From CAYQNU01 sp964419055 (GTDB lineage: Bacteria > Bacteroidota > Bacteroidia > Flavobacteriales_D > Parvicellaceae), in assembly GCA_964419055.1 (NCBI GenBank), contig CAYQNU010000004.1:153330-217329 (forward strand): DNA of 64,000 nt. Reading direction: 5' to 3'. The notes under the pieces were generated by a model. It saw nothing but the letters and a program-made list of their open reading frames with translations, did not search any database and was not told the DNA's origin. Both the position numbers and the translations under genes were made by a program. Below, piece after piece: positions 9,866 through 19,168 of this stretch. Numbering within the stretch: position 1 is the stretch's first letter; each line of letters starts with the position of its first letter.

Positions 9866-9868
9866 AAT

Positions 9869-10465
9869 CTACTCCATAACATCTTTATACATCTTTCCGA
9901 ATTCTATTTTAAAACGAACGGTATATATGGGTGATGTAAAACGTTCATTTATGGGTTCTCTATTTTTGATAGCCAAACGGTAACCATACCCTACTCCTGC
10001 ACTAAAATACTTTAGAAATTTGTAATCAAATGCCATTGATGGTTCATAAAAGGCAACTCCTGAACGCGCCATTCTAACTTTTTCATTGGTCTTATAATCT
10101 AATAAACCTATGCCCATTTGAATGGGTAGGCTAAAATCCCAATGTTTGGTTTGGTAAAAAGTATAATCAACGTAAGCTAAGATATAGTTCAATCGAAGAT
10201 TAACACTATCAATTAAGTAAAACGAAGAGATTTCTGATTTCATCCAACTGTAACCTATTCCAAATTTGAATATTTTGTTGTAACTTAAACCTAATTTGAC
10301 TCCTTTTACTTTAGCAAATTGATTGGCAACAAAGGCATTATGCGCACTCAAACGAATATCATACGTTGGTTTTTCTTTTAATGACTCTCGAATAGGGTCG
10401 AATAGCTGCCCCCTTAATAGAGAACAATAAAACATCATCAAACCAAATACTGCAATCCTAAGCAT
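9869..10465 (-). CDS. Hypothetical exported, probably outer-membrane, protein
   Basis: A 198-residue protein with a signal peptide (IAVFGLMMFYCSLLRGQ) and then strands of alternating pattern (LGLSYNKIFKFGIGYSWM, LNYILAYVDYTFYQTKHWDFSLPIQMGIGLLDY, FSAGVGYGYRLAI) ending VRFKIEFGKMYK. This is the pattern of a small beta-barrel such as an OmpW/porin-like protein. No family is recognised with confidence. It converges on mgtE. Confidence 0.6.
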   Translation of the reverse strand: MLRIAVFGLMMFYCSLLRGQLFDPIRESLKEKPTYDIRLSAHNAFVANQFAKVKGVKLGLSYNKIFKFGIGYSWMKSEISSFYLIDSVNLRLNYILAYVDYTFYQTKHWDFSLPIQMGIGLLDYKTNEKVRMARSGVAFYEPSMAFDYKFLKYFSAGVGYGYRLAIKNREPINERFTSPIYTVRFKIEFGKMYKDVME

Positions 10466-10546
10466 AAAAAAGTTTCGTATGAGTATTTATTATTTGTAAC
10501 ACAAACATTGTGATGTAATCGAAGACCATTCACTTTATTTACTCTT

Positions 10547-10697
10547 TTACTTTTGTCTTGACACAAAAGTAACAAAATTCCGATAGCCATCGGAACAAGT
10601 CTAAAAATGTGTTAATCAAAAATCAAAGAACATTACAGACATTCACCCAAACTCGCAAACGCTGTTACCGTTAATTTTTATAAAAATTAACGACAGC
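10547..10697. repeat. Mosaic of three consecutive inverted repeats (non-coding)
   Basis: Three hairpin-capable units lie end to end in the 445-bp gap between the barrel gene and coxA. Unit 1: arms 10547-10556 and 10563-10572, 10 bp perfect, loop CTTGAC. Unit 2: arms TTCCGAT and ATCGGAA at 10578-10595. Unit 3: a perfect 24-bp palindrome at 10669-10692, extended by GCTGT at 10661-10665 and ACAGC at 10693-10697 across a 3-nt bulge. No coding frame spans it. A part-copy of unit 1 sequence lies near 28345-28370. I judge it an interspersed palindromic repeat. The rest of the gap (10698-10850) is AT-rich with one weak hairpin at 10801-10823. Confidence 0.6.
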
Positions 10698-10860
10698 TGA
10701 GCTCAAACATAGGTTCATTACCTTTCATTTATCTTGATTTTTTTAGATTAAAACATTTTAAGGTCGGGGATAGATTTATCAATATTTATTTTTAAATAAT
10801 GGACTATTATTATAAAATAGCCCTTTAAATTCATTCAATTTTGGAACACTATTCAAAAAA

Positions 10861-10886
10861 AAAGTCTGTACAAATATACAGACTTT
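10861..10886 (-). terminator. Rho-independent terminator of the act-cox operon
   Basis: A perfect 10-bp stem (10861-10870 with 10877-10886) and 6-nt loop. On the minus strand it is followed by a run of nine T residues (10852-10860), 24 bp after the coxA stop. It marks the end of the operon. Confidence 0.85.
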
Positions 10887-10910
10887 TATATGTTTATAAT
10901 ATAATTTTAA

Positions 10911-12692
10911 TTAATGCTCTTCTTCATCAGGTCTTAATGGAACATTTTGTGGAACAAAATCCTCTTCCCAACCTGGTTTACTATAATCGTAAGGCCAACG
11001 GTGAACTTCTGGTAATGCTCCTGGCCAGTTTCCGTGAACGTGCTCAACTGGTGTTGTCCACTCTAAAGAGTTAGCATTCCAAGGGTTTTGAGATGCTTTA
11101 GGTCCTCTAAATGAACTGTAGAAGAAGTTAAAGAAGAATATAATTTGTCCTAATACACCAATGATAGCAAAAATACTGATTAACACATTGATATCCATCA
11201 TGTGATCAAACATTGGGAAATCTGTATTTTGGTAATAACGTCTTGGTAAACCACCTTCACCTGTAAAGTGCATGGGCATAAATACACCATATCCGCAAAT
11301 TAAGGTTAACCAAAAGTGAGCAAAACCTAATTTTTTGTTCATCATTCTACCGTACAATTTCGGGAACCAATGATATACCCCTGCAAACATTGCAAAAATA
11401 GCTGATAATCCCATTACGATGTGGAAGTGACCCACAACAAAATACGTATCGTGTTTAGCAATATCTAACGCTGAATCGGCAAGGATAATACCAGTGATAC
11501 CACCTGTTATGAAAGTTGAAACCATTCCAATACAGAATAACATTGCGGGTGTAAATTTAATGTTCCCTTTCCAAAGTGTAGTTAAGTAGTTGAATACTTT
11601 TACCGCAGATGGGATCGCAATTAATAACGTAGTAAATGTAAATACCCCTCCCAAGAATGGGCTCATACCTGTCACGAACATATGGTGAGCCCATACTATG
11701 AATGATAAGAATCCAATTGCTAAAATAGAGCCAATCATAGCACGGTAACCAAAGATAGGTTTACGAGCGTTGGTGGCAATAACCTCAGACGAAATACCTA
11801 AAGCAGGCAACAATACGATATATACCTCAGGGTGACCTAAGAACCAAAATAAATGCTCATATAAAATTGAACTACCACCGGTTTGATCTAAAGCACCTGA
11901 TGAAGTGGTAATATCTGAAAGGTAAAAGCTTGTATCCATACCTCTATCCATCAACAATAACACTACTGCTGAAACTAAAACAGGGAATGAAAGTACCCCT
12001 AAAATGGCAGTAACGAAGAATGTCCAAATAGTTAATGGCATTCTCGTCATCTTCATTCCTTTAGTACGTAAGTTGATGATCGTAACGATGTAGTTAATTC
12101 CTCCTAACAGCGATGAAGCAACGAAAATAGTCATTGATAATAACCACAATGTCATACCTAAACCAGAACCCGGTTGCATTTCTTCAAGAGCACTCAACGG
12201 AGGATAAATGGTCCAACCAGCAGAAGCAGGTCCTGTTTCAATAAATAACGAAATGGTCATAATCAAACTTGACAAGAAAAATAACCAGTAAGAAATCATA
12301 TTTAATAAACCTGAAGCCATATCTCTTGCTCCCAATTGAAGAGGAATCAATAAGTTAGAGAATGTACCTGACAATCCTCCTGTCAATACGAAAAATACCA
12401 TTATAGTACCGTGCATGGTTACTAATCCTAAATACCAGTTCGCTTGTAATTCTCCATTTGGAGCTGCATCAGAACCTAACAACGATTCTAATATTGGGAA
12501 TTGAGTATCTGGCCATCCAAGCTTTAATCTGAATAAAGCAGACAAACCAATACCAATAATCCCCATTACAATAGCCGTAACTAAATACTGCTTTGCAATC
12601 ATTTTATGATCTTGCGAAAAGATGTATTTCGTTATGAAACTTTCTTTATGAACGTGTGCGTGTGCGTGCGCGTGATCGTGACCTCCTGCCAT
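10911..12692 (-). CDS. coxA: Cytochrome c oxidase subunit I
   Basis: A 593-residue, twelve-helix catalytic subunit of an aa3-type terminal oxidase. Visible features: heme ligand His94 (TMHGTIM), the CuB and crosslink motif GHPEVY with His287, Glu289 and Tyr291, the pair HH at 336-337 and VVGHFHIVMG. Glu289 in GHPEVY marks the A1 type D/K-channel oxidases. The N terminus carries a short His-rich tail (residues 5-15, HDHAHAHAHVH). It is the last gene of actABCDEF-coxBA and follows coxB by 49 bp. Subunit III is not in this window. Confidence 0.97.
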   Translation of the reverse strand: MAGGHDHAHAHAHVHKESFITKYIFSQDHKMIAKQYLVTAIVMGIIGIGLSALFRLKLGWPDTQFPILESLLGSDAAPNGELQANWYLGLVTMHGTIMVFFVLTGGLSGTFSNLLIPLQLGARDMASGLLNMISYWLFFLSSLIMTISLFIETGPASAGWTIYPPLSALEEMQPGSGLGMTLWLLSMTIFVASSLLGGINYIVTIINLRTKGMKMTRMPLTIWTFFVTAILGVLSFPVLVSAVVLLLMDRGMDTSFYLSDITTSSGALDQTGGSSILYEHLFWFLGHPEVYIVLLPALGISSEVIATNARKPIFGYRAMIGSILAIGFLSFIVWAHHMFVTGMSPFLGGVFTFTTLLIAIPSAVKVFNYLTTLWKGNIKFTPAMLFCIGMVSTFITGGITGIILADSALDIAKHDTYFVVGHFHIVMGLSAIFAMFAGVYHWFPKLYGRMMNKKLGFAHFWLTLICGYGVFMPMHFTGEGGLPRRYYQNTDFPMFDHMMDINVLISIFAIIGVLGQIIFFFNFFYSSFRGPKASQNPWNANSLEWTTPVEHVHGNWPGALPEVHRWPYDYSKPGWEEDFVPQNVPLRPDEEEH

Positions 12693-12741
12693 TGCTTTAT
12701 TATTTATTTTATTAAATATACTTTCAATTCTGTACTAATTC

Positions 12742-14238
12742 TTATTTACCGTTACCTAATGCAATTGCTGCTGTATCAACTGCAATTGGCTGAACCAATG
12801 AATCTGAAACGGGTTGTTCAGCTCCTTCAGCCGCTTTTTTAGCTTCAGCTTCCATTAAGTTCTTCACTGCTAAGTTTACCTTGTTATCGCTAGCTCCCCA
12901 ATAAACTACAGGTCTACCTTTAATATCCAATCTTGGTTGAACAGGGTTAGCTTCTTTAAAGTCTACACATTCAACCCATTTCTCGTAATCTGCTTCAGAA
13001 ACAACAACAATTTTACGTTGCATATTGTGGTGACCTCCTCCACATATTTTATTACACAATAAAATAAAATTAAATTCAACCACTTCTTCTTCTAATCCCA
13101 ATGATATAAGACGTTCGTTGTGAATTTTATTAATGTTTTTATAATGTTCTTTCACTTCAGGAATTTCAGCAAATTCTTTTGTTGTGTATTTTGGTGTGAA
13201 CGTAAAGCTAGTTGTAATACCTGGTACACAGTTCATTTGAGCTCTAAAATGAGGCATCCACATAGAGTGAATTACATCTTTTGAACGCATTTTAAAGGTC
13301 ACTGGTTTGTTAACGATTAAGTATAAATCATCTGCAACATAAACATCATTGTTAGCGGCAGAATCTTTTGCAGGAGTAATCGTTTTTTCTAAACCAGAAG
13401 TAATTCTGTATTTTTGACGCACCAAACGTTCTCTTGTTTCTAACCATTCATTAATAATTGCATCTGGTTTGTAGTACTCACCACTTGCATTTTTGGCTTC
13501 CTCTAAATTCTTATCTATACCCGCAATTTGATTTTCAATTTCAGCATATTTAGCTAAAATCAAATCGGTAGTAATAACTCCCATTGCATTGGCCGTAATA
13601 GAATCGTTTTGACCTTGAGAGTTAACAAATTTAGAAGCTCCTGTAATCATTTTAAAATCAGAATCACCTAATACATTGTCTTCACCAGCTAATCTAAAAG
13701 ACCAACCAAATTGTTGAGCATATACTTCTACGATTTGTACGCCATCAGCAGCAGGGTCATCAAACATTGTTTTTTTCCATGTTTTTAATCCCATAAAAAT
13801 AATGATTGCTAAAACAGTTGAAGGAACCACTGTCCAAATCATTTCTAATTTAGTGCTGTGTGAAAAATAATCTGCTCTTCTATTTTTATTGTATCTGTAT
13901 TTAAAAGCAAAAATGAAAAGTAAGGCATTGGTAAGGAAAAACACAGGAATAATGATCCAATAATTTAAACGTAACAACCAATCAGTATCTACACCGTGAA
14001 CAGAAGCAGAAGGTCCTAATCCTCCAAACTCATAGGTTACCATCAACCAAATTGTGAAAGCAAAAAATGCAAACATGAAGATCATCCATAGATAAGCCAT
14101 AAGATTGTTTTCCTCATCTGTCATGATCTCTTCACTACGCTCACCTCTAACTTTAGCGGCAACTTCATTCAAACGTATCAGTTGAATCAACGCTGCAATT
14201 CCAGCAACGATAGCAATAAATATGAATAACTTAGTCAT
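12742..14238 (-). CDS. coxB: Cytochrome c oxidase subunit II with helical insertion
   Basis: A 498-residue subunit II, longer than the usual 280-400. An N-terminal hydrophobic helix, then two membrane helices (about 48-70 and 95-117), precede the CuA domain. The CuA signature near residues 398-410 reads CNKICGGGHHNM, keeping both Cys, the His and the Met; the usual Glu of CxExC is Lys, a form I recall from other Bacteroidota. HSMWMPHFRAQMNCVPG supplies the first copper His. Between WSFRLAGEDN and the later NKPVTFKMRS there is an extra, charged, probably coiled-coil stretch of about 80 residues. The C-terminal tail is Ala/Asp/Ser-rich (VSDSLVQPIAVDTA). It receives electrons from cytochrome c or ActE and passes them to CoxA. 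Confidence 0.95.
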   Translation of the reverse strand: MTKLFIFIAIVAGIAALIQLIRLNEVAAKVRGERSEEIMTDEENNLMAYLWMIFMFAFFAFTIWLMVTYEFGGLGPSASVHGVDTDWLLRLNYWIIIPVFFLTNALLFIFAFKYRYNKNRRADYFSHSTKLEMIWTVVPSTVLAIIIFMGLKTWKKTMFDDPAADGVQIVEVYAQQFGWSFRLAGEDNVLGDSDFKMITGASKFVNSQGQNDSITANAMGVITTDLILAKYAEIENQIAGIDKNLEEAKNASGEYYKPDAIINEWLETRERLVRQKYRITSGLEKTITPAKDSAANNDVYVADDLYLIVNKPVTFKMRSKDVIHSMWMPHFRAQMNCVPGITTSFTFTPKYTTKEFAEIPEVKEHYKNINKIHNERLISLGLEEEVVEFNFILLCNKICGGGHHNMQRKIVVVSEADYEKWVECVDFKEANPVQPRLDIKGRPVVYWGASDNKVNLAVKNLMEAEAKKAAEGAEQPVSDSLVQPIAVDTAAIALGNGK

Positions 14239-14285
14239 TTTTCTATTTTATAATTATTTTATTTCTATATCTCTTTAATAGTCAA

Positions 14286-16118
14286 TTAATATTCGTGATG
14301 AATACTTTCTTGTAAGAATGGGTGATTTTTTTGAACCAACGATCCTTTACTTAAGCCTCTAAATACTAACAGTAAGAAAGCACCTAAAAACATCATGAAC
14401 ATTCCAATTTCTAACATTCCAAATTGCCATTCTTCAAATAAAGTACCTGGCATAACCATACAAAATACGTCAAACCAGTGTCCAATGAAAATGATCATAC
14501 CCACAACAATTAAATAAGGCCAAGATCTTTTGGTGTCTCTTGACATAAAGAAAACCATAGGTAAAATAAAGTTTACTGCAAACATTCCAAGGAATAATGT
14601 ACTGTAAGAATCAAAACGGTAAACGTAATAGATTACTTCTTCAGGAATATTCGAGTACCAAATCAACATAAATTGTGAGAACCATAAATATGACCATAAG
14701 AAAGATAATGCAAACATCCATTTACCAACATCGTGAATATGGTTTTCGTTTACTTCAGGTAAATCACCTCTGTGTTTCAAATACAATGTAATCATCATAA
14801 TCATAATCATAGCACTTAACCAAATACCTGAGAAAGTGTACCACCCAAATAAGGTACTGAACCAATGCACATCAATTGACATAATAATATCCCAAGACAT
14901 TGTTGAAGAGAATACAGCAAAGAATACTAAGAATAAAGCAGCTCTTCTGTACATCAAATAATGTAATGCTACTCCACCTTCTTCATCTTCTTTTCTAGAT
15001 GTTTTTCTAAACCAATTCATAAAGAATAAAAACACTCCAAAATAAGCTACTATTCTTATCCAGAAGAAAATTTTATTTAAATAAGCTCCCTTCTCATAAA
15101 TTAAACGATCCGTTTCAGCGTGTTCAGCATCCATCCAAGGATAGATGTGATTGAGTCCAAGTGATGCTGCGATGAATACGATTAATAAAATGAATATCCC
15201 TAAAGGCAAAGCAGATGAAACACCTTCAAAAACTCTTAATAATACAACACCCCATCCTGATTCAGTAGCATAATGTAATGCTAAATAAAATAAAGCACCT
15301 AGTGCAATTCCCATAAAGAAGAATCCATTGATCAATAAGTTAGACCAAAATCTTCTAAATTCTCCATCTGCAAAAGCTAAACTACCTGATTCAAATTTAC
15401 TAACCAAAGTTTCAGCTGGGTTAGCTCCGTGTCCGTGACCTGATCCGTGAGAAGCGTGAGCATCATGACCGTGTCCGTGAGAAGCGTGATCTTCAGTATG
15501 TGCTGCAGTATCCGCAGCTATTGTTGAAGAATCAACATCGTGAGCATGAGCTTCAGCTATATGAGCAGTATCTTCAGCATGATCACCGTGCTCATCGTGA
15601 GCAACAGGTGCTCCAGCAGCCATTTCATCCATTGCTACGTTTGTATCTTCAACCACTGTGCTTGCAGAATCAACAACTTCAGTGTGTCCGTGATCTCCGT
15701 GTCCTTCGTCACCGTGAGAATGAACTAATTCTTCTCCTGGTTTTCCTATTTGAATATGTAAAAGTAAAGATGGCCCGTGAGCTGCGTGAGCGTCACCTTT
15801 TAAATCTTCTTTCCCTTCTTCAGCATGTTCATCTCCATGAGCTTCAGCATGGTCATGACCGTGGTTATGTCCTGTTTCGTCAAAAACTTTAACTTGGTAT
15901 TCTTCACCTAAAGCAGCTTCAATTTCACTTATAAGCTTGTTGACATCCTCTGCTGATGGTTTATCATAATTGTATTCTACCATTACATTGTGTTCATCAA
16001 TATAAGTGGCGTACAAAAATCGTTTTTGGGTAAAAAACCCCAATACTAATAAAACCAAACCTACCGCAATAAGTCCGTAAAATAATTTTTTTGCTTTGCT
16101 TGAAACTTGAAATCCCAT
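14286..16118 (-). CDS. actF: Alternative complex III subunit ActF (quinol:cytochrome c oxidoreductase), His-rich insert
   Basis: A 610-residue membrane subunit of alternative complex III. One helix (residues 11-30), an additional soluble segment, then about nine helices from residue 260 on, with HYATESGWGVVLLRVFEG and the MSWDIIMSIDVHWFSTLFGWYTFSG block typical of ActF. Residues about 84-231 form a low-complexity insert with roughly 29 His plus Asp, Glu, Ala and Gly. Because positive residues precede helix 1, this insert should lie in the periplasm. Its repetitive His codons create many false frames on the opposite strand. The gene lies 47 bp before coxB and 49 bp after actE. Confidence 0.93.
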   Translation of the reverse strand: MGFQVSSKAKKLFYGLIAVGLVLLVLGFFTQKRFLYATYIDEHNVMVEYNYDKPSAEDVNKLISEIEAALGEEYQVKVFDETGHNHGHDHAEAHGDEHAEEGKEDLKGDAHAAHGPSLLLHIQIGKPGEELVHSHGDEGHGDHGHTEVVDSASTVVEDTNVAMDEMAAGAPVAHDEHGDHAEDTAHIAEAHAHDVDSSTIAADTAAHTEDHASHGHGHDAHASHGSGHGHGANPAETLVSKFESGSLAFADGEFRRFWSNLLINGFFFMGIALGALFYLALHYATESGWGVVLLRVFEGVSSALPLGIFILLIVFIAASLGLNHIYPWMDAEHAETDRLIYEKGAYLNKIFFWIRIVAYFGVFLFFMNWFRKTSRKEDEEGGVALHYLMYRRAALFLVFFAVFSSTMSWDIIMSIDVHWFSTLFGWYTFSGIWLSAMIMIMMITLYLKHRGDLPEVNENHIHDVGKWMFALSFLWSYLWFSQFMLIWYSNIPEEVIYYVYRFDSYSTLFLGMFAVNFILPMVFFMSRDTKRSWPYLIVVGMIIFIGHWFDVFCMVMPGTLFEEWQFGMLEIGMFMMFLGAFLLLVFRGLSKGSLVQKNHPFLQESIHHEY

Positions 16119-16167
16119 TTTATCTTTTTTTACAAGTCTTTAATTAACTCTATTCCTTTTGTTTAGC

Positions 16168-16896
16168 TTATTCAGGTACCACTACATCGGTTAATGCTGG
16201 TGTAACTGAATCAACTATTACTTCTACAGAATCAGAACCTACTTTTTTGAATTTAGGCAATAAATCACTGTATAATAAATCATCGTGTTGTAATGTTCTT
16301 ACATATAAAGCTACTTTCCATCTTTCTTCTTTGTTCAATTGAGAACCGTGTGGTCCCATTGCTCCTTTACCATAAGTAATTACGTGGAATATTTGACCAA
16401 TTGTACGATCTTTATATCCTCCATTGTATGGATTGGGTTGATTGTATCCTCCTACCGTTACAACTCCACCATCTCCCATACCTTTTTCACCGTGACAGTG
16501 TTGGCAGAAAAATGAATACAATTTTTTTCCTTCTTCAGCGTGTGCCAAAGCCACTTCTTCTGAAGAAATAAAATAACTAGGAATTCTATTCCATTTTGAC
16601 TTTTCGTAATCTGCATCCGAATTAGTCAAAGCATAAGGCATAAAGATTTTTGCTTTAACTGGATCAGCGTTGAATGCAATTGTTCCATCAACTGGTTTAC
16701 GAGCAGACATAGTATTTTTTAATGAGTCATTAACATCATCTTTCACCATACCATAATCTACATAAGCTTCAATAGCTTGCGAACGATACATATCAGGCAT
16801 GTATTCGTAACCTGGACTATCGGGATGTTTTGAACAAGAAGAAATTGTAGCAACACTTCCTGCAAACATTATTATATTTATAAAATTAAGTTTCAT
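16168..16896 (-). CDS. actE: Alternative complex III subunit ActE, monoheme cytochrome c lipoprotein
   Basis: A 242-residue protein with a lipoprotein signal ending TISSC, the conserved block MPDMYRSQAIEAYVDYG, and one heme c motif CQHCH followed by GEKGMGDG. A downstream Met in GAMGPHGSQL is the likely sixth heme ligand. It is the electron-exit cytochrome of alternative complex III. The C terminus (DSVEVIVDSVTPALTD) is a short low-complexity tail. It follows actD by 9 bp. Confidence 0.93.
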   Translation of the reverse strand: MKLNFINIIMFAGSVATISSCSKHPDSPGYEYMPDMYRSQAIEAYVDYGMVKDDVNDSLKNTMSARKPVDGTIAFNADPVKAKIFMPYALTNSDADYEKSKWNRIPSYFISSEEVALAHAEEGKKLYSFFCQHCHGEKGMGDGGVVTVGGYNQPNPYNGGYKDRTIGQIFHVITYGKGAMGPHGSQLNKEERWKVALYVRTLQHDDLLYSDLLPKFKKVGSDSVEVIVDSVTPALTDVVVPE

Positions 16897-16905
16897 CTTT
16901 ATTTA

Positions 16906-17442
16906 TTACTTAATTACTTTTTCTTCAATTTCAACTATCTCTGTTGTTTTCACCAACTTCATTAATTCTTCAGCAGTGAATCCATGATTATCTTCCAATT
17001 TTAACTCAACCACAAAACGATCATCTGTTGTTCTTGGATCTGGATTACGAGCTGGCATACCTGGCAATGTTTTATTTCTTAAAAAATATGTGAAAGCCAT
17101 ACCGTGTGCAGCACACAAAACTGTAAACTCAAACAAAATTGGAACAAATGCAGGCAAATTATGGAAGAAATCAAAATTTGGTTTCCCTCCAATATTTTGC
17201 GGCCAATCTACAATCATCATGTATCTGATAGCAATCATAGCTAGCATAGTACCTGTTAGACCATATAAGAATGCATTAATTCCTAAACGTGTGTGTTTAA
17301 CACCAATTATTGGATCAATTCCGTGAATTGGGAATGGTGAATAAACATCTGAAACGTGAACACCTTTACCAACTAAAAACTTACAGGCGTCTTTAGTAGT
17401 GTCATCGTCATCATACATTGCATATATTACTTTATCTGCCAT
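16906..17442 (-). CDS. actD: Alternative complex III subunit ActD (DUF3341)
   Basis: A 178-residue protein with the DUF3341 signature VSDVYSPFPIHGID, two central membrane helices (about 57-75 and 98-120) and NPDPRTTDDRFVVEL. ActD is a two-helix subunit bound to ActC and ActF in alternative complex III. It lies 13 bp after actC and 9 bp before actE. Confidence 0.95.
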   Translation of the reverse strand: MADKVIYAMYDDDDTTKDACKFLVGKGVHVSDVYSPFPIHGIDPIIGVKHTRLGINAFLYGLTGTMLAMIAIRYMMIVDWPQNIGGKPNFDFFHNLPAFVPILFEFTVLCAAHGMAFTYFLRNKTLPGMPARNPDPRTTDDRFVVELKLEDNHGFTAEELMKLVKTTEIVEIEEKVIK

Positions 17443-17455
17443 AATTTCTTAGCAA

Positions 17456-19123
17456 TTATTTATTTTCATTATTTGTATCTTCCGTATCAGAATTGTTTTC
17501 TTCTGATTCATTAGATGTAGTAGTATCTTCTGAAGTAGTATCTTCAATAATTGTTGTAGTTTCCTCTATTTCAACAATAGCCTCTGGCGTTTCAATTACG
17601 GTTTCTGAGTGATGTATCTCTACAACAGGAGTTGTATGTGCATCGTGATGTCTCTCTTCAATATGATGAGCGTGACTATCGTGCCCGTGATTATCATGTC
17701 CGTGATCATCATGACCGTGGTGGCTGTGCTTTTCCCAATACCCTGCACCGTTTCCAAAACCTTTCTTGAAGTTCTCACCTGAAGATTTCAAGATAGTTTT
17801 TAACTCAGCTATTGGCATCACTGGAAAATATCGAGCAAATAATAAATACAATACAAAGAAAACTCCTATAGTTCCTACATAAACACCTATATCTACCCAA
17901 GTTGGGTGAAAATAAGACCAAGAAGAAGGAACATAATCACGGTGAATAGAAGTAACGATAATCACAAAACGCTCAAACCACATCCCTATATTCACAATAA
18001 TAGACATTACAAAAGTAAATGCTAAGTTAGTTCGAAGTTTTTTGAACCAAAATAATTGTGGAGAGATTACGTTACAAGTCATCATACTCCAATAAGCCCA
18101 CCAATAAGGTCCTGTTGCTCTATTTAAGAAAGCATAAGCTTCATATTCAACTCCAGAATACCAAGAGATGAAAAGCTCAGTAATATAAGCCACACCTACT
18201 ATAGAACCTGTAGTAATAATTACTATGTTCATATATTCGATATGTTTGGTATGCAAATATGCTTCTAATTTAAAAGCCTTTCTTAAAATCAACATTAATG
18301 TTTGTACCATTGCAAACCCTGAGAAAACCGCTCCAGAAACGAAATATGGAGGGAAAATAGTGGTGTGCCAACCTGGAATTACCGAAGTAGCAAAGTCAAA
18401 AGATACAATAGAGTGAACAGAGAATACCAATGGTGTTGCAAGACCAGCTAATACCAAAGAAACAATTTCAAATCGATTCCAAGCTTTCGCGTTTCCTGTC
18501 CAACCAAAACTCAAAATTCCATAAACTCTTTTTTGTAAAGGTTTTGTTACTCTATCTCTAATAGTAGCAAAATCTGGAATTAAACCGATGTACCAGAATA
18601 CTAAACCTACAGAGAAGTAGGTAGAAATCGCGAACACGTCCCAAAGAAGTGGAGAGTTGAAGTTTACCCACATTGAACCAAATTGATTTGGCAATGGGAA
18701 CACCCAATATCCAACCCATAAACGACCCATGTGAATCAATGGAAATAATCCCGCCATCATTACCGCAAAGATCGTCATTGCTTCGGCAGCACGGTTAATA
18801 GCCATTCTCCATTTTTGACGGAATAACAATAAAACCGCAGAGATTAAGGTACCTGCGTGTCCGATACCTACCCACCAAACGAAGTTGGTAATATCCCAAG
18901 CCCATTCAACTGTTTTATTAAGACCCCAAGTACCGATACCTGTTCCTAATAGGTAAACGATACAACCGATACCCCAAAGTGCGAACAACCCAAAAATGGT
19001 AATTAAAATATACCAACCTCTAGGAGCCTTGCTTTCAATAGGTCTAATAATATCATCGGTGATATCTCTATACGATTTATCTCCGAGTATTAAGGGAATC
19101 CTGATGTCTGACTCTTTATGCAT
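17456..19123 (-). CDS. actC: Alternative complex III subunit ActC (NrfD-like), His/Asp-rich tail
   Basis: A 555-residue NrfD-family membrane protein with about ten helices. Conserved stretches include WVGIGHAGTLISAVLLL, INRAAEAMTIFAV and GRLWVGYWVFPLPN. It holds the quinol-oxidising site together with ActB. Residues from about 465 to the end form a disordered tail: first 16 His in HGHDDHGHD-type words, then an Asp/Thr/Ser/Glu/Asn stretch. The family core ends before this tail. It follows actB by 45 bp. Confidence 0.95.
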   Translation of the reverse strand: MHKESDIRIPLILGDKSYRDITDDIIRPIESKAPRGWYILITIFGLFALWGIGCIVYLLGTGIGTWGLNKTVEWAWDITNFVWWVGIGHAGTLISAVLLLFRQKWRMAINRAAEAMTIFAVMMAGLFPLIHMGRLWVGYWVFPLPNQFGSMWVNFNSPLLWDVFAISTYFSVGLVFWYIGLIPDFATIRDRVTKPLQKRVYGILSFGWTGNAKAWNRFEIVSLVLAGLATPLVFSVHSIVSFDFATSVIPGWHTTIFPPYFVSGAVFSGFAMVQTLMLILRKAFKLEAYLHTKHIEYMNIVIITTGSIVGVAYITELFISWYSGVEYEAYAFLNRATGPYWWAYWSMMTCNVISPQLFWFKKLRTNLAFTFVMSIIVNIGMWFERFVIIVTSIHRDYVPSSWSYFHPTWVDIGVYVGTIGVFFVLYLLFARYFPVMPIAELKTILKSSGENFKKGFGNGAGYWEKHSHHGHDDHGHDNHGHDSHAHHIEERHHDAHTTPVVEIHHSETVIETPEAIVEIEETTTIIEDTTSEDTTTSNESEENNSDTEDTNNENK

Positions 19124-19168
19124 CTAATTAAGTTTTAATCTTTAAACGTTTCTATTTTCTATATCGTC

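Noticed and set aside
10841..11074. Small rightward gene at the coxA 3' end
   Set aside because: It runs through the operon terminator and lies opposite conserved coxA coding sequence.
15426..15892. Long open frames opposite the ActF His-rich segment
   Set aside because: They are a by-product of repeated His/Asp/Gly codons; no start signal, no plausible protein composition.
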